From: Nocardiopsis_B mangrovi
GTDB lineage: Bacteria > Actinomycetota > Actinomycetes > Streptosporangiales > Streptosporangiaceae
Length of the DNA: 64,000 bases
Direction: 5' to 3'
Assembly: GCF_042653925.1 (NCBI RefSeq)
Contig: NZ_JBHSFQ010000023.1
Location: 1 to 64,000, forward strand
In this document: in pieces, positions 9,210 through 18,407 of the stretch
How the letters are laid out: each line of letters opens with the position of its first letter
Position numbering within the stretch: position 1 is the first letter of the stretch
Notes under the pieces: model-generated
What the model saw: the letters and a program-made list of their open reading frames with translations, nothing else
What the model was told of the DNA's origin: nothing
Databases searched by the model: none
Translations under genes and position numbers: made by a program

Positions 9210-12200
9210 ATGGCCAAGCGCCCGACCTACGCCGACGCCCTCAAGATCCTCGGCAAGGACGACTCCACCCTGCTGGATCTGGCGGAGAAGCTGGTGGACG
9301 GCGGGCTGGGGATGCTGGGGGTGCCGGACCTGTTCGGTCTGCGGACCGAACTCGTGTCCAAGGGGCGGGAGGCGCTGAACAGCCTGCGCGAGCGGGTCTC
9401 CGGGGTGGGCAGGTGGGACCGTACCGAGCGCATCGACGCGGCCCACCACCTGCTGATCGTGACCTCCTATGTGGAGGCGGTCGACGAGGTCCTCGGCGAT
9501 CCCGAGTGCAGAAGCGGCCTTTCCGCCGCCGGAGCCGATCCCGACGAACTGCACGGGAGGATCCTCGACGTCATCCGGGACCATCCGGTCCTCGGACTCG
9601 ACATCGACGGAGGGGTGATCCTCGCCGGCGGCGGGGGCATGCCGATCGCCGTAGGCCATCCGGGTGAGCTGGACTTCTCCGAGCCGATGCCGGAGAACGC
9701 ACCGCCGGGCGACCCCGGACACATGGACTGGCGCGGCCGCATATCCGCCGTCGCGGCCCGCCGCTACCGCGAGTCGTACCTGCGCCTGGCCGCGGAAATG
9801 CCGGAATTCGGGGTGTGGGCGGCGTTCCACCGGGACAAGGCGGCCCGGACGCGCCTGGACGCGGTGTCGGCGGGGCTGGACCGCCTGCACGGGCTGCTGG
9901 AGGCCACCTCCACCGGGCGGCCCATCGAGCGGCGCCGCCGGGAGCTGGCGGCCGCCTACCGCGCGGTCCTCGACCGCCCCGTGCTGAACTCGGACGACAC
10001 GCCCGGCTCCTTCACCCTCCCCACCCTGGAGCACGCGTACCTGGCACCGCGCGGTTCACTGGCCGCGGCAAGGCCCTCCGCGCGACCGTCCGAAGACGCC
10101 TGGTGGGCGGAGTTCCCCACCGTCGACGACCTGCAATCCGTGCTGGCCTACCTGCTCACCCGCATCGAGGCCACGGAAGCCCCCCTGGTGATCCTCGGCC
10201 ATCCCGGCGCGGGCAAGTCCAAACTGACCGAGATGCTGGCGGCCCGGCTTCCGGAGAGCGACTTCGTCGCGGTCAGGGTGGAACTCCGCACGGTCTCCCC
10301 CAACGCCCCCATCCACGCCCAGATCGACGAGGGCCTGGCGGCCACGCTGCACACCCCCACCTCGTGGCGGGACCTCGCGGAGTCCGCCGACGGCGCGATC
10401 CCGGTCGTCATCCTCGACGGCTTCGACGAACTGCTCCAGGCGACCGGGGTGAACCGCTCCGACTACCTGGAGCAGGTGCAGCGCTTCCAGGAGCAGCAGC
10501 GCGCCATGGGCGAGCCGGTGATCGTCATCGTGACCAGCCGCACCGTGGTCGCCGACCGGATGCGGTTCCCGACCGGGGCACCGATCGTCCGGCTGGAGCC
10601 CTTCAGCGAAGCGCAGATCGGCCAGATGATCGACATCTGGAACGACTCCAACGCCGCCGCGCTCGCCGCGGCGGGTCTGCGTCCCCCCACCCTCGCGTCC
10701 GTCCTGCCCTACCGTGAACTGGCCGAACAGCCGCTGCTCCTGCTCATGCTGCTCATCTACGACGTGGACGGCAACGCGCTCCAGGAGTCCGCTTCGCGCT
10801 TCTCCCGGGCCGAGTTGTACGAAGAGCTGCTGACCATGTTCGCCAGGCGCGAGGTGAACAAGCACGCCGCACACCTGCCGGAGCGCGATCGCGACGCGCG
10901 GATCGCGGAAGAGCTGAACCGGTTGGAGATCGTGGCCATGGCGATGTTCGCCCGGGGCCGGCAGACGGTGACGGCCGCCGAGCTGGAGAACGACCTCGCC
11001 GTGCTGCTCCCCGACGCCGCCGTCCGCCCCGGCGACACCGCGGGACTGCACGGGGCGGTCAGCGACGCCGACCAGGTGCTCGGGCGGTTCTTCTTCGTCC
11101 ACGAGTCCCGGGCGCGGGTCCAGGCGGGCAGCGCGAGCGTGTACGAGTTCCTGCACGCCACGTTCGGCGAGTACCTGGTGGCGCGCATGGTGACCTCGGC
11201 CCTGCGCGACCTCGCCGTCGATCGCAGGCTCAACGCGCGGCGGCGCTTCACCGCCCCACTGGACGACGGCCTCTTCTACGCGCTCACCTCGTTCGCCGCT
11301 CTGGGCGGGCGTGCCGCTGTGGTCGAATTCGCCGCCGATCTGCTCACCGGGGAACTCGCCGACGCGCCTGAAGCACGGGCCGACCTGCGCGAGCTGCTGA
11401 TCGAACTCTTTCGCGACGCGCCCTTCCCCGCTCCCAACCGCTCCTTCTCCGATTACCTGCCCCAGCGCCTGCCCATCACCCAGCGCCAAGGCGTTCACAT
11501 GGCCAATATCGCCGTGCTGCTCACGCTGGTCGCCGAGGACGGGGTGGACCTGAAAGAGCTGTTCCCCGATGCGGCGGCGCCCTGGCAGGAATGGCGGGGT
11601 GTGGCCGGGCTCTGGCGCGCCCTGCCGGATTCCCAATGGCACGGAACGCTGGACACCATCCGGGTCCGGCACACCGGCTTCACCCATGGCGGCGACGCGC
11701 GGACCGTGTTGGAGCGCGAGACCGGCGACCCGGTGAACGTCGGAGACTGCATCGGCTTCGAGCTGCGTTCGAGCCGGGACGACCGGCTCGACGTCGACGA
11801 CCCCTATGCGGTCAGCATCGACTACGGGTCGGTGACGTCGAAGCTGCTGCGCTCGGTCGCACTGCGCGCCAACGGCACAGCGGCGCGGATGACGCTGATG
11901 CTCCTGCCCTACCTGCGCCACACGAGCGCAGATCTGGGCACCTGGTACTCCATCGACCGCCGGGACCGCTACGACGAGACCCCGCGGCTCTGGGCCGAAG
12001 CCCATGACCTGTTGTCCCTGCGACTCGCACCGCCTGACGGCGACGACGAGCAACGTCTCCGGCGCTTCAAACGCCTGCTGGGCACACAGGAGCTGGGACG
12101 CCTGGAACTGCTGGTCCTCCGCCAAGCGGCGGAGGACTTGGACGCGCGTCCCGGATGGATGTACCGCGTCGGCTTGTGCGATCTCCTCCTGTGGCACCTG

Positions 12201-12626
12201 TCGACAGTGCGTGCCGTCGTCGCCGGCCCGCAATTGGCCCGGGAGAAGGTCGAGCCGGTATTGGCCCGGCTGCGTCCCCACTTCGAATCGGCGCCCTCAT
12301 CAGAGCGGGTGCACGACGTGTCGCGGATCTTCGCCGACCTCGACCGCCTCCTCTCCGCCCGAGAAGACCCTCTGGAGGCCGGGCGGCCCCCCTCGACGTC
12401 CCGGGGCACCGGACCGGCACCGGACGACACCCCTGCCATCAGGGACAGCAGGGATATGCCTCCCGGACCGCGCGTCGAATCACCGTTCGACGCCTACGAG
12501 GCGGTGCCGGATGACTCCAGCCCCATATGGAGGGGCTGGAATGCCGATTGGTCGTCGAAGCGGCGGAGGCACCGCCAGGGCGGCGGGGGCGACGACCAGA
12601 ACAGCAACCCCGCAGGCTCCGCCTGA
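9210..12626 (+). CDS. NACHT/STAND-family NTPase
   Basis: 1138 residues. The N-terminal about 250 residues are helical and open with MAKRPTYADALKILG, a pattern I recall from actinobacterial NACHT proteins with an NNH7-type helical domain. The NTPase core has Walker A GHPGAGKS (about 330-337), Walker B VVILDGFDELL (about 399-409) and sensor VIVTSR. Winged-helix-like segments and then about 500 residues with no recognisable LRR, WD40 or TPR follow; these could be a ligand-sensing region. Bacterial NACHT proteins of this layout are known or proposed as NLR-like antiphage sensors. Directly behind the P-domain kinase (51 bp) and tail-to-tail with sir2 (18 bp). No nuclease or protease effector domain could be recognised, so the output is unknown. 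Confidence 0.85.
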   Translation: MAKRPTYADALKILGKDDSTLLDLAEKLVDGGLGMLGVPDLFGLRTELVSKGREALNSLRERVSGVGRWDRTERIDAAHHLLIVTSYVEAVDEVLGDPECRSGLSAAGADPDELHGRILDVIRDHPVLGLDIDGGVILAGGGGMPIAVGHPGELDFSEPMPENAPPGDPGHMDWRGRISAVAARRYRESYLRLAAEMPEFGVWAAFHRDKAARTRLDAVSAGLDRLHGLLEATSTGRPIERRRRELAAAYRAVLDRPVLNSDDTPGSFTLPTLEHAYLAPRGSLAAARPSARPSEDAWWAEFPTVDDLQSVLAYLLTRIEATEAPLVILGHPGAGKSKLTEMLAARLPESDFVAVRVELRTVSPNAPIHAQIDEGLAATLHTPTSWRDLAESADGAIPVVILDGFDELLQATGVNRSDYLEQVQRFQEQQRAMGEPVIVIVTSRTVVADRMRFPTGAPIVRLEPFSEAQIGQMIDIWNDSNAAALAAAGLRPPTLASVLPYRELAEQPLLLLMLLIYDVDGNALQESASRFSRAELYEELLTMFARREVNKHAAHLPERDRDARIAEELNRLEIVAMAMFARGRQTVTAAELENDLAVLLPDAAVRPGDTAGLHGAVSDADQVLGRFFFVHESRARVQAGSASVYEFLHATFGEYLVARMVTSALRDLAVDRRLNARRRFTAPLDDGLFYALTSFAALGGRAAVVEFAADLLTGELADAPEARADLRELLIELFRDAPFPAPNRSFSDYLPQRLPITQRQGVHMANIAVLLTLVAEDGVDLKELFPDAAAPWQEWRGVAGLWRALPDSQWHGTLDTIRVRHTGFTHGGDARTVLERETGDPVNVGDCIGFELRSSRDDRLDVDDPYAVSIDYGSVTSKLLRSVALRANGTAARMTLMLLPYLRHTSADLGTWYSIDRRDRYDETPRLWAEAHDLLSLRLAPPDGDDEQRLRRFKRLLGTQELGRLELLVLRQAAEDLDARPGWMYRVGLCDLLLWHLSTVRAVVAGPQLAREKVEPVLARLRPHFESAPSSERVHDVSRIFADLDRLLSAREDPLEAGRPPSTSRGTGPAPDDTPAIRDSRDMPPGPRVESPFDAYEAVPDDSSPIWRGWNADWSSKRRRHRQGGGGDDQNSNPAGSA

Positions 12627-12644
12627 CGCCCCTCCGCCGCCTTG

Positions 12645-13421
12645 TCACTCCGCCCGATCCGCCAGAACCTCCCGCACCAGCTCCGGCACGACCTCGCCGA
12701 TCGGATCGCGGAGGACGACCTCGGCCACGGGGTCGTAGGGGGTCGGTTCGGCGTTGACGATGATCAGCGGGACCCCGTTCTGCCGGGCGATGTCGCACAG
12801 TCCGGCCACGGGGTTGACCATCAGCGACGTCCCGATGGCGACGAAGACCCCCGCGTCGGCCGTGGCGTCCACGGCGGCCTGGATGACATCGGGGTCGAGG
12901 CGCTGGCCGAAGGAGATCGTGGCCGACTTCTGGATGCCGCCGCACAGCAGGCAGCGCGGGTCCGACTCGTCCTCCAGCCGCGTCAGCACCTCGGGCATCG
13001 GCGTGCGCTCGTCGCACTCCATGCAGACCACCCAGTGCACGGTTCCGTGGACCTCGATGACGCGGGCCGGGTCGGTCCCGGCCGCCTGGTGCAGCCCGTC
13101 GATGTTCTGGGTGACGACCGCGTGCAGCCGCCCGGCGCGGTCGAGGTCGGTGAGGGCCGCGTGGGCCGCGTTGGGATCGGCCGCCCAGACCGCGTGGGAC
13201 CGGCGCATCCGCCACACCTCGCGGCGGACGTCGGCGTCGGACATGTAGGTGTTCAGGTCCGACAGCGCCTCCGCGCCGGGGTTCTTGGTCCACACGCCCT
13301 GCGGGCCGCGGTAGTCGGGAATGCCGGAGTCCGTCGAGACACCGGCACCTGTGAGGACCGTCACGCGGTCGGCGGAGGCCATGATCTCAACGGCTCGGGC
13401 GCGGTCGGATGCGGCGTTCAT
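12645..13421 (-). CDS. Sir2-family NAD-dependent protein deacylase
   Basis: 258 residues. Uses NAD+ to remove acyl groups from lysine. Complete sirtuin motif set: GAGVST and GIPDYRG (25-39) for NAD, TQNIDGLH (104-111), catalytic His125 in HGTVH, and a zinc site C133-x2-C136 / C157-x2-C160, then GTSLMVNP and INAEPT. The GPQGVWT segment is reminiscent of SIRT6/7-type sequences. All active-site residues are intact, so it is more likely a deacylase than a dedicated NADase, although it lies tail-to-tail with a NACHT gene and Sir2 domains recur in defence loci. ATG start at 13421; the 377 bp up to the sulfotransferase hold no other gene I can support. Confidence 0.95.
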   Translation of the reverse strand: MNAASDRARAVEIMASADRVTVLTGAGVSTDSGIPDYRGPQGVWTKNPGAEALSDLNTYMSDADVRREVWRMRRSHAVWAADPNAAHAALTDLDRAGRLHAVVTQNIDGLHQAAGTDPARVIEVHGTVHWVVCMECDERTPMPEVLTRLEDESDPRCLLCGGIQKSATISFGQRLDPDVIQAAVDATADAGVFVAIGTSLMVNPVAGLCDIARQNGVPLIIVNAEPTPYDPVAEVVLRDPIGEVVPELVREVLADRAE

Positions 13422-13798
13422 CGGTGGTCCTCGGTGTCGTGGGACGTCGGGATCCGGTCATTCTGGCAGTCGTGCGCCCGGGAGGGCACCGCCTTTTCCC
13501 GGCCCTTATGGGAGCGGCTCGCGGCGGGTATCGCTTCCGTATGCGCGCCATCTCACATCGCCGGACGGGCCGAAAGTCCCGTTGCCTCCGGGCTGTTTCA
13601 TGGAAGATCCACAAGGACAAAAACACGTAAGTGCCGCAACACGGTACTCTCACGTCACGGCGGGTATGCGGGAGGGACATTGGGCGCTCGGGAGGCCGAA
13701 TCCACCGGGGCGCGGCGCGACCCCGTCGCCGTGCCGCGCGCACGGCGGGCCACCGGATGGGGCGATGTTCGGCGAAGAGTGCAAAAATCAGCCCAGAC

Positions 13799-14677
13799 AT
13801 GAAGCAACCGCCCTACATCCTCGTCGTGAACGGGACGAAGGTCGACCGACCCGTCTTCGTTCTCGGCGCCCCCCACTCGGGCGTCGACCTGATCGCCCGC
13901 GCACTGGGGCGCGCCCCCGGGTTCTACCTCGGATCCGGTGATCCCGGCGTCCTCAACGCCGTCTACGCCGTCGCCCGCCGCCCCTCCATCGCCGAGGAGC
14001 GCGCATCGGGGACGGCCACACTGCTGCGCGACGCGTTCGCCGAGTCGTGGCAGCTCACCCCGCTCACCTGCCCGCTGTGCCCGGGAACCCCGGTCAGCGC
14101 GCGCGAGGCCGGCGAGCCCTGCCGGCACGCCCGCGAGGCCACCCGCTTCGGCGACGCCAGCCCCGACCTGCTCTACAGCGCGACCGCGCTGCGGACGGCC
14201 TTCGAGGACGCGCTCTTCGTCCAGGTCATCCGGGACGGCCGGGACGTCGCCGCCGCGATGCTCGCCGACGAACGCTCCCTGGCGTGGTTCCGGCCGGGTC
14301 TGGCCAACGTCGGCGACGAGTTGCCGAACCCGTTCTTCGGGATCGAGTCCGAGCACGAGCGGAACGAGTATCCGCGGCTGTCCACCGCGACCAAGTGCGC
14401 GCTGCGCTGGCGCGGGGCGGTGCGGCTCTCGGCGCGCCTGCGCGGCGACCTGGGCGCCGACCGGCTCATGACACTCCGCTACGAGGACCTGTTCGGCAAC
14501 GAGGTCGGAACGGCGGAGCACCTGCGCGAGTTCACCGGCGCACGGGTCTCGGCCATGGAGCTGGTCACCACCGAGGCCACGGGCATCGGCGCGTGGCGCT
14601 CACGGCTGACCGCCGACCAGCACCGCGACGTGCGCTCGGTGGCCGAGACGGAACTGGCCCGGCTCGGGTACACGTAG
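13799..14677 (+). CDS. Sulfotransferase family protein
   Basis: 292 residues. Expected to transfer sulfuryl from PAPS to an unknown acceptor. The N-terminal RPVFVLGAPHSGVDLI matches the 5'-phosphosulfate loop, and FVQVIRDGRDVAAAM with downstream Arg/Ser residues matches the 3'-phosphate region; LRYEDL near the C-terminus is common in the family. Unusual is a Cys-rich insert in the first third (CPLCP, then C and CRH), which looks like a small metal-binding or disulfide knuckle. Start taken at ATG 13799; an in-frame ATG at 13757 is possible. Monocistronic by spacing. Confidence 0.8.
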   Translation: MKQPPYILVVNGTKVDRPVFVLGAPHSGVDLIARALGRAPGFYLGSGDPGVLNAVYAVARRPSIAEERASGTATLLRDAFAESWQLTPLTCPLCPGTPVSAREAGEPCRHAREATRFGDASPDLLYSATALRTAFEDALFVQVIRDGRDVAAAMLADERSLAWFRPGLANVGDELPNPFFGIESEHERNEYPRLSTATKCALRWRGAVRLSARLRGDLGADRLMTLRYEDLFGNEVGTAEHLREFTGARVSAMELVTTEATGIGAWRSRLTADQHRDVRSVAETELARLGYT

Positions 14678-14692
14678 CCGGGCCGGCCGTCC

Positions 14693-14880
14693 TCAGCGCC
14701 GATCCGCCAGGAAGGGCACCACCACGCCGGCCACCTCGCCGGGGACATCCTCGGCGAGGTCGTGCCCGGCGTCGAAGACGTGCCCCGTGACGTCGTGGGC
14801 GAGCAGCCGCATCCGGGCCTCGTTCCGGTCGCCGGTGAACGCCGAGCCGCCGGGCGCCAGGACCGCCGGGCCGCCAGGGG
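14693..14880 (-). pseudogene. C-terminal remnant of an alpha/beta hydrolase
   Basis: About 60 codons ending in TGA at 14693 read APGGSAFTGDRNEARM, VTGHVFDAGHDLAED and VAGVVVPFLADRR. This resembles the last part of an alpha/beta hydrolase, with the catalytic-His context AGHDLAED. Upstream the frame runs into the hairpin at 14887-14939, and no nucleophile motif or start exists, so the gene is truncated. Confidence 0.55.
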
Positions 14881-14886
14881 TCGAGC

Positions 14887-14939
14887 GGCGGGGGGCCGCG
14901 CTCGGCGGGAGCCGCCCGCCGAGCCGCCGGCCCCCCGCC
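14887..14939. terminator. Large two-part terminator hairpin after cyanase
   Basis: A perfect 12-bp outer stem (14887-14898 with 14928-14939, ggcggggggccg) encloses a perfect 9-bp inner stem (14901-14909 with 14915-14923, ctcggcggg) with a 5-nt loop. It begins 8 nt beyond the cynS stop codon, so it most likely terminates cynS. Confidence 0.8.
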
Positions 14940-14947
14940 GAACCGCG

Positions 14948-15412
14948 TCAGAACTCGCGGTACGGGAGGTACTTGCCGTCGAGGGTGATGACCACGCGGT
15001 CGCCCTCCTCCGACGCCACCCGCTGGAAGTCCATCCGGAAGTCGATGGCGCTCATGATCCCGTCGCCGAACTCCTCGCGGATCAGCTCGCTGACGGTCCC
15101 GCCGTAGACCTGGACGATCTCCTCCAGCCGCGCCACGATCGGCTCGCTCGGGTCGACCACGGCCTCGCCCCGGACCGGCGGCAGCCGGAGCGCGTCGACG
15201 ACCACCTGGTCCAGGCCGAGGAGCTCGCCCGCGGTGCGCGCCTGCTCCTCGCCGAGGGGGTGCTGCCCCAGGAGCGCCGCGGTCGTCCAGACCTTGGACC
15301 GGCCCACCTCCGCGGCGATCTCCTCCCAGGTGAGGTTCTTGCGGCGCTTGGCGTCGAGAACGGCCTCGGCCGCCTCCGCACGGCCGAGGGGATCGATCGG
15401 GGTGAAGGACAC
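14948..15412 (-). CDS. cynS: Cyanate hydratase (cyanase)
   Basis: 154 residues. Converts cyanate plus bicarbonate to carbamate and CO2, releasing ammonia. The N-terminal helical domain (about 10-75) contains LTWEEIAAEVGRS; the C-terminal catalytic domain carries R95 and E98 in VARLEEI, the conserved GDGIMSAIDF with S121, and the family ending VITLDGKYLP. These match Arg96, Glu99 and Ser122 of the E. coli enzyme. GTG start 15412 follows GGAGGTGC. Single gene, followed by a strong hairpin; no cynT or cynR neighbour. Confidence 0.96.
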   Translation of the reverse strand: MSFTPIDPLGRAEAAEAVLDAKRRKNLTWEEIAAEVGRSKVWTTAALLGQHPLGEEQARTAGELLGLDQVVVDALRLPPVRGEAVVDPSEPIVARLEEIVQVYGGTVSELIREEFGDGIMSAIDFRMDFQRVASEEGDRVVITLDGKYLPYREF

Positions 15413-15549
15413 TCCGCACCTCCGTTGTTCGTGGGTTCCGGGCATGTGTCCGGCCTGCCACCCGACCCTAGGAACCGGGGGCGCCCGGCGCCAGCGCGGA
15501 GGCGGGGCCGAGGCCGGATTCTCCTGCCAGCCGATCCCGCGGGCCGCTC

Positions 15550-16593
15550 TCAGCCGGTCCCCTCGGCGTCGACCGCGACCGCCGCGCCGTCGGCGGCGGC
15601 CGACGTGAAGACCGCCTCCAGCACCCGCGCCGTCCTCCGCGACTCCGACAGCGGGATCGGCGCCGGCGCGCCCGCGCGAACGGCGTCGGTGAGCGCCAGG
15701 ACCTGGAGCCGGTAGTGGTCGGCGGCCGGCACGGTCTCGTCGCGGACCCCCTGCTCGCCCACGACGGTGATGACGCCGTCCTCGGCCGCGCCGGCCCAGG
15801 CGTTGCGGATGGCGGCCGAGCCGCGCGTCCCCTGGAGTTCCAGCCAGGAGCGGGGGCCGTAGTCCATGGAGTGGTCGAGGACGGCGCTGCGCCCCCCGCC
15901 GAAGTCCAGCAGCACCGTGCCGCTGGTGTCGACGTCGGCCCCGGCCTTGCGCGACAGGACGGCGCGGACCGCGCGCGGCGCCCGGCCGAAGTGGAGCATC
16001 GCGGCGTCCACCGCGTAGCAGCCCACGTCCCACGTGGCCCCGCCGCCCAGGCCGGCGGCGAGCCGGATGTCCCCCGGAGCGGCACCCATCAGGAACGCGA
16101 AGGAGGCCCGGACCACCCGCAGGTCGCCGATCTCTCCCGAGGCGAGCAGCTCGGCCGCGCGCCGCTGCTGCGGGTGGAACCGGTACATGAACGCCTCCAT
16201 CACCGTTCGCCGCGCGGCGCCGGCGGCGTCCCGCACGCGGACGATGTCGGCCTCCGACAGGGCCATGGGCTTCTCGACCAGGACGTGCTTTCCGGCGTCC
16301 AGGGCGCGCAGGGTCCAGCCGACGTGCTCGCTGTTGGGCAGGGCGATGTAGACGGCCTCGATCGCGGGGTCGGCGAGCAGGGCGTCGTAGTCGTGGTGGG
16401 CGCGGGCGCCGTACGCCGCGGCGATCTCCGCCGTGCGCCCGGCGCTCCGCGGCCGGCCGGCGACGGCGGCCAGCTCGGTGCGGCCTCCGGCCGCGATGGC
16501 GGGCATCACCCGGCGGCTGATGGCGGCGGTGGCGCCGAGGACGCCCCATTGCATGGGAGCGCTCCCAACAGGTTCGCCTGCCGGTGTCGTCAT
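15550..16593 (-). CDS. Gfo/Idh/MocA-family NAD(P)-dependent oxidoreductase
   Basis: 347 residues. N-terminal Rossmann domain (WGVLGATAAIS, 16-26) and the family hallmark EKP (107-109) in KHVLVEKPMA, followed by the alpha/beta substrate domain with GGGATWDVGCY and H in MLHFG. Similar to dehydrogenases acting on sugars or trans-dihydrodiols; the substrate is not predictable. ATG start preceded by GGGAGGAC. Divergent from the small membrane protein at 16741 across 147 bp. Confidence 0.93.
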   Translation of the reverse strand: MTTPAGEPVGSAPMQWGVLGATAAISRRVMPAIAAGGRTELAAVAGRPRSAGRTAEIAAAYGARAHHDYDALLADPAIEAVYIALPNSEHVGWTLRALDAGKHVLVEKPMALSEADIVRVRDAAGAARRTVMEAFMYRFHPQQRRAAELLASGEIGDLRVVRASFAFLMGAAPGDIRLAAGLGGGATWDVGCYAVDAAMLHFGRAPRAVRAVLSRKAGADVDTSGTVLLDFGGGRSAVLDHSMDYGPRSWLELQGTRGSAAIRNAWAGAAEDGVITVVGEQGVRDETVPAADHYRLQVLALTDAVRAGAPAPIPLSESRRTARVLEAVFTSAAADGAAVAVDAEGTG

Positions 16594-16740
16594 GCGTGTC
16601 CTCCCGGGGGGTGCGGCCCGCCGTCCGGCGGGCGCCGGCCCGGCGGCCCGATGCTACCCCGGTGTGCCCGCCGGGGGCAGCCGTCCCCCGGCCCTCGGGG
16701 GCGGCGACGGCCCGCGCACTCACCCGCGTAGGATGGCGGC

Positions 16741-16899
16741 ATGGGAGAACTCACCGTCGTCAGCCTCATCATGCTCATCGCGATCATGGCCATCCCCGTG
16801 TCCATGATCGCCGCCGGCGCCGTCTACTGCGTCCGGCTCGCCCGCAAGGGCACGGAGGCCACGCTCACCGGCGCGCTGAAGCGCCGCGAGCTCGCCTGA
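16741..16899 (+). CDS. Small single-pass membrane protein (52 aa)
   Basis: Begins MGELTVVSLIMLIAIMAI, a TM helix (about 6-30) with a positive C-terminal tail (RLARKGTEATLTGALKRREL), predicting N-out topology. Preceded by GGATGGCGGC and followed 20 nt later by a perfect hairpin terminator. No function assignable. Confidence 0.7.
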   Translation: MGELTVVSLIMLIAIMAIPVSMIAAGAVYCVRLARKGTEATLTGALKRRELA

Positions 16900-16918
16900 G
16901 GGCGCGGGGACACCGGCC

Positions 16919-16952
16919 GGGGCCGGCCGCCCGATAAGGGGCGGCCGGCCCC
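16919..16952 (+). terminator. 14-bp perfect hairpin terminator
   Basis: Arms 16919-16932 (ggggccggccgccc) and 16939-16952 are exact reverse complements around the 6-nt loop gataag. Located 20 nt beyond the stop of the 52-residue membrane protein. Confidence 0.8.
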
Positions 16953-17040
16953 GCCGTCCGTGAAGCCCAGGGCCCCGGGGCCGCGCGCCGGCCTGTCCGT
17001 CCCGCGGCGGTCGCGGCACGCACCGCGCCGCACCCCCGGA

Positions 17041-17874
17041 TCAGTCGTCGGCGTCGAAGGTATCGGGGTCCGGGCCGAAGCGCTGGTCGGCGTTGAGGGC
17101 CGAGATCGCGTCGACGTCCCCGTCGGAGAGCTCGAAGTCGAACACCTCGCGGTTGGCCCGGATCCGGCCCGGCGTGGCCGACTTCGGGATGGCGATCGTC
17201 CCGATCTGGAGGTGCCAGCGGATCAGCACCTGGGCCGGGGTCTTTCCGTGTGCCTCCGCCAGCTTGCCGATCACCGGGTCCGTCAGCAGGTTCCCCCTGC
17301 CCAGCGGGCTCCACGCCTCGGTCGCGATCCCGTACCGCGCGTGGAAGCGGCGCAGCCGTTCCTGGGTGAGCCGGGGGTGCAGCTCGATCTGGTTCACCAT
17401 GGGGATGATCCCGCCCTCGTCCATGATCCGCTGCAGGTGCTCGATCTGGAAGTTGGACACCCCGATCGCCCGCACCCGCCCCTCGGCGTAGAGGTGCTCC
17501 AGCGCCTTCCAGGTGCCCACGAAGGAGTCCCGGGCCGGCAGCGGCCAGTGGATCAGGTAGAGGTCGAGCCACTCCAGGTCGAGCCGGCGCAGGCTCTCGT
17601 CGAAGGCGCGCAGGGTCGCGTCATAGCCGTGGTCGGCGTTGCCCACCTTCGAGGTGACGAAGAGCCGGTCCCGGTCCAGCCCCGATTGGCGGACGGCGGC
17701 TCCGACGCCGCCCTCGTTGCCGTAGGCGGCGGCCGTGTCGATGCTGCGGTACCCCGCGCTGATGGCGGTCCCGACGACGTCGACGGTATCGGCGGCGTCG
17801 ACCTGCCAGACACCGAAGCCGAGCTGCGGGATGCGCACCCCGTTGTTGAGGGTGACCTCGGGAACCGTGAACAT
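17041..17874 (-). CDS. Aldo/keto reductase (2,5-diketo-D-gluconate reductase-like)
   Basis: 277 residues. NADPH-dependent TIM-barrel carbonyl reductase. Catalytic tetrad D46, Y51 (AAAYGNE), K76 (VTSKVG) and H109 (YLIHWP), then the family motifs AIGVSNF, NQIELHP, WSPLGRG and IPKSA plus an Arg for NADPH phosphate. ATG preceded by GGGGGGAAG. Monocistronic. Related to the reductase at 58061 but clearly divergent. Confidence 0.95.
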   Translation of the reverse strand: MFTVPEVTLNNGVRIPQLGFGVWQVDAADTVDVVGTAISAGYRSIDTAAAYGNEGGVGAAVRQSGLDRDRLFVTSKVGNADHGYDATLRAFDESLRRLDLEWLDLYLIHWPLPARDSFVGTWKALEHLYAEGRVRAIGVSNFQIEHLQRIMDEGGIIPMVNQIELHPRLTQERLRRFHARYGIATEAWSPLGRGNLLTDPVIGKLAEAHGKTPAQVLIRWHLQIGTIAIPKSATPGRIRANREVFDFELSDGDVDAISALNADQRFGPDPDTFDADD

Positions 17875-18089
17875 GTGCTTCCCCCCATTGCCGACACCCG
17901 GACGGCCGCCGCGGCGGCCGCGCGCCGGAGGTCCCCACCCCGGCGGCGCCTGCGCCGTGAGAGACGGCGCCGTCCACCATCATCCCCCGGACGCGGCCGC
18001 CGCCCGCGGCACGGCCGCGGCGGGCCGCCCACGGACATGGCAAAATCCGCTCGCGGCCGTCCCGGGGTGCGGAGGGAGGCGTCCGCGCG

Positions 18090-18407
18090 TCAGCGGTCGA
18101 GCCGGTAGGCGATGCCCAGCACCACCCGGTCGCCGGGGGCGCACCAGGGAACGACGTCGTCGAACTCCGCACCGCTCCCGTGGCGGATGACGTAGGGCAT
18201 GCCCGGCCACCGCTCCTCGATCTCGGTGGCGACCGCGGTGCGCGCGGCGGCGTCGGCGACCTCGCGCTGGCCGTCTGTGTCGGCCTCGGTCTGCGGGATC
18301 GCGCGTGCGGCGACACCGATGGCGTTCGCCTGCTCGGGGACCATGCGGGGCCGGCGGCCGAGCGCGGCCAGGGACGTGCGGGCGTGGTCTTCGCGGCTCT
18401 CGGTCAT
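18090..18407 (-). CDS. Hypothetical protein (105 aa)
   Basis: Not recognised. The first half is polar and helical (MTESREDHARTSLAALGRRP); the second half has VIRHGSGAEFDDVVPW and ends GIAYRLDR. No signal peptide or TM segment. Coding is supported by codon-position bias and uninterrupted length. It faces the XRE-PNPOx gene across 253 bp without other genes; 17875-18089 is also empty. Confidence 0.55.
   Translation of the reverse strand: MTESREDHARTSLAALGRRPRMVPEQANAIGVAARAIPQTEADTDGQREVADAAARTAVATEIEERWPGMPYVIRHGSGAEFDDVVPWCAPGDRVVLGIAYRLDR

Noticed and set aside
10056..12281. 741-codon open frame antisense to the NACHT gene
   Set aside because: The NACHT frame has Walker motifs and coherent codon bias; the antisense translation has no recognisable domain.
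12645..13421. Sir2 as the NADase effector of an abortive-infection system
   Set aside because: It has the full zinc site and catalytic residues of a typical deacylase and is on the opposite strand; kept only as a contextual possibility.
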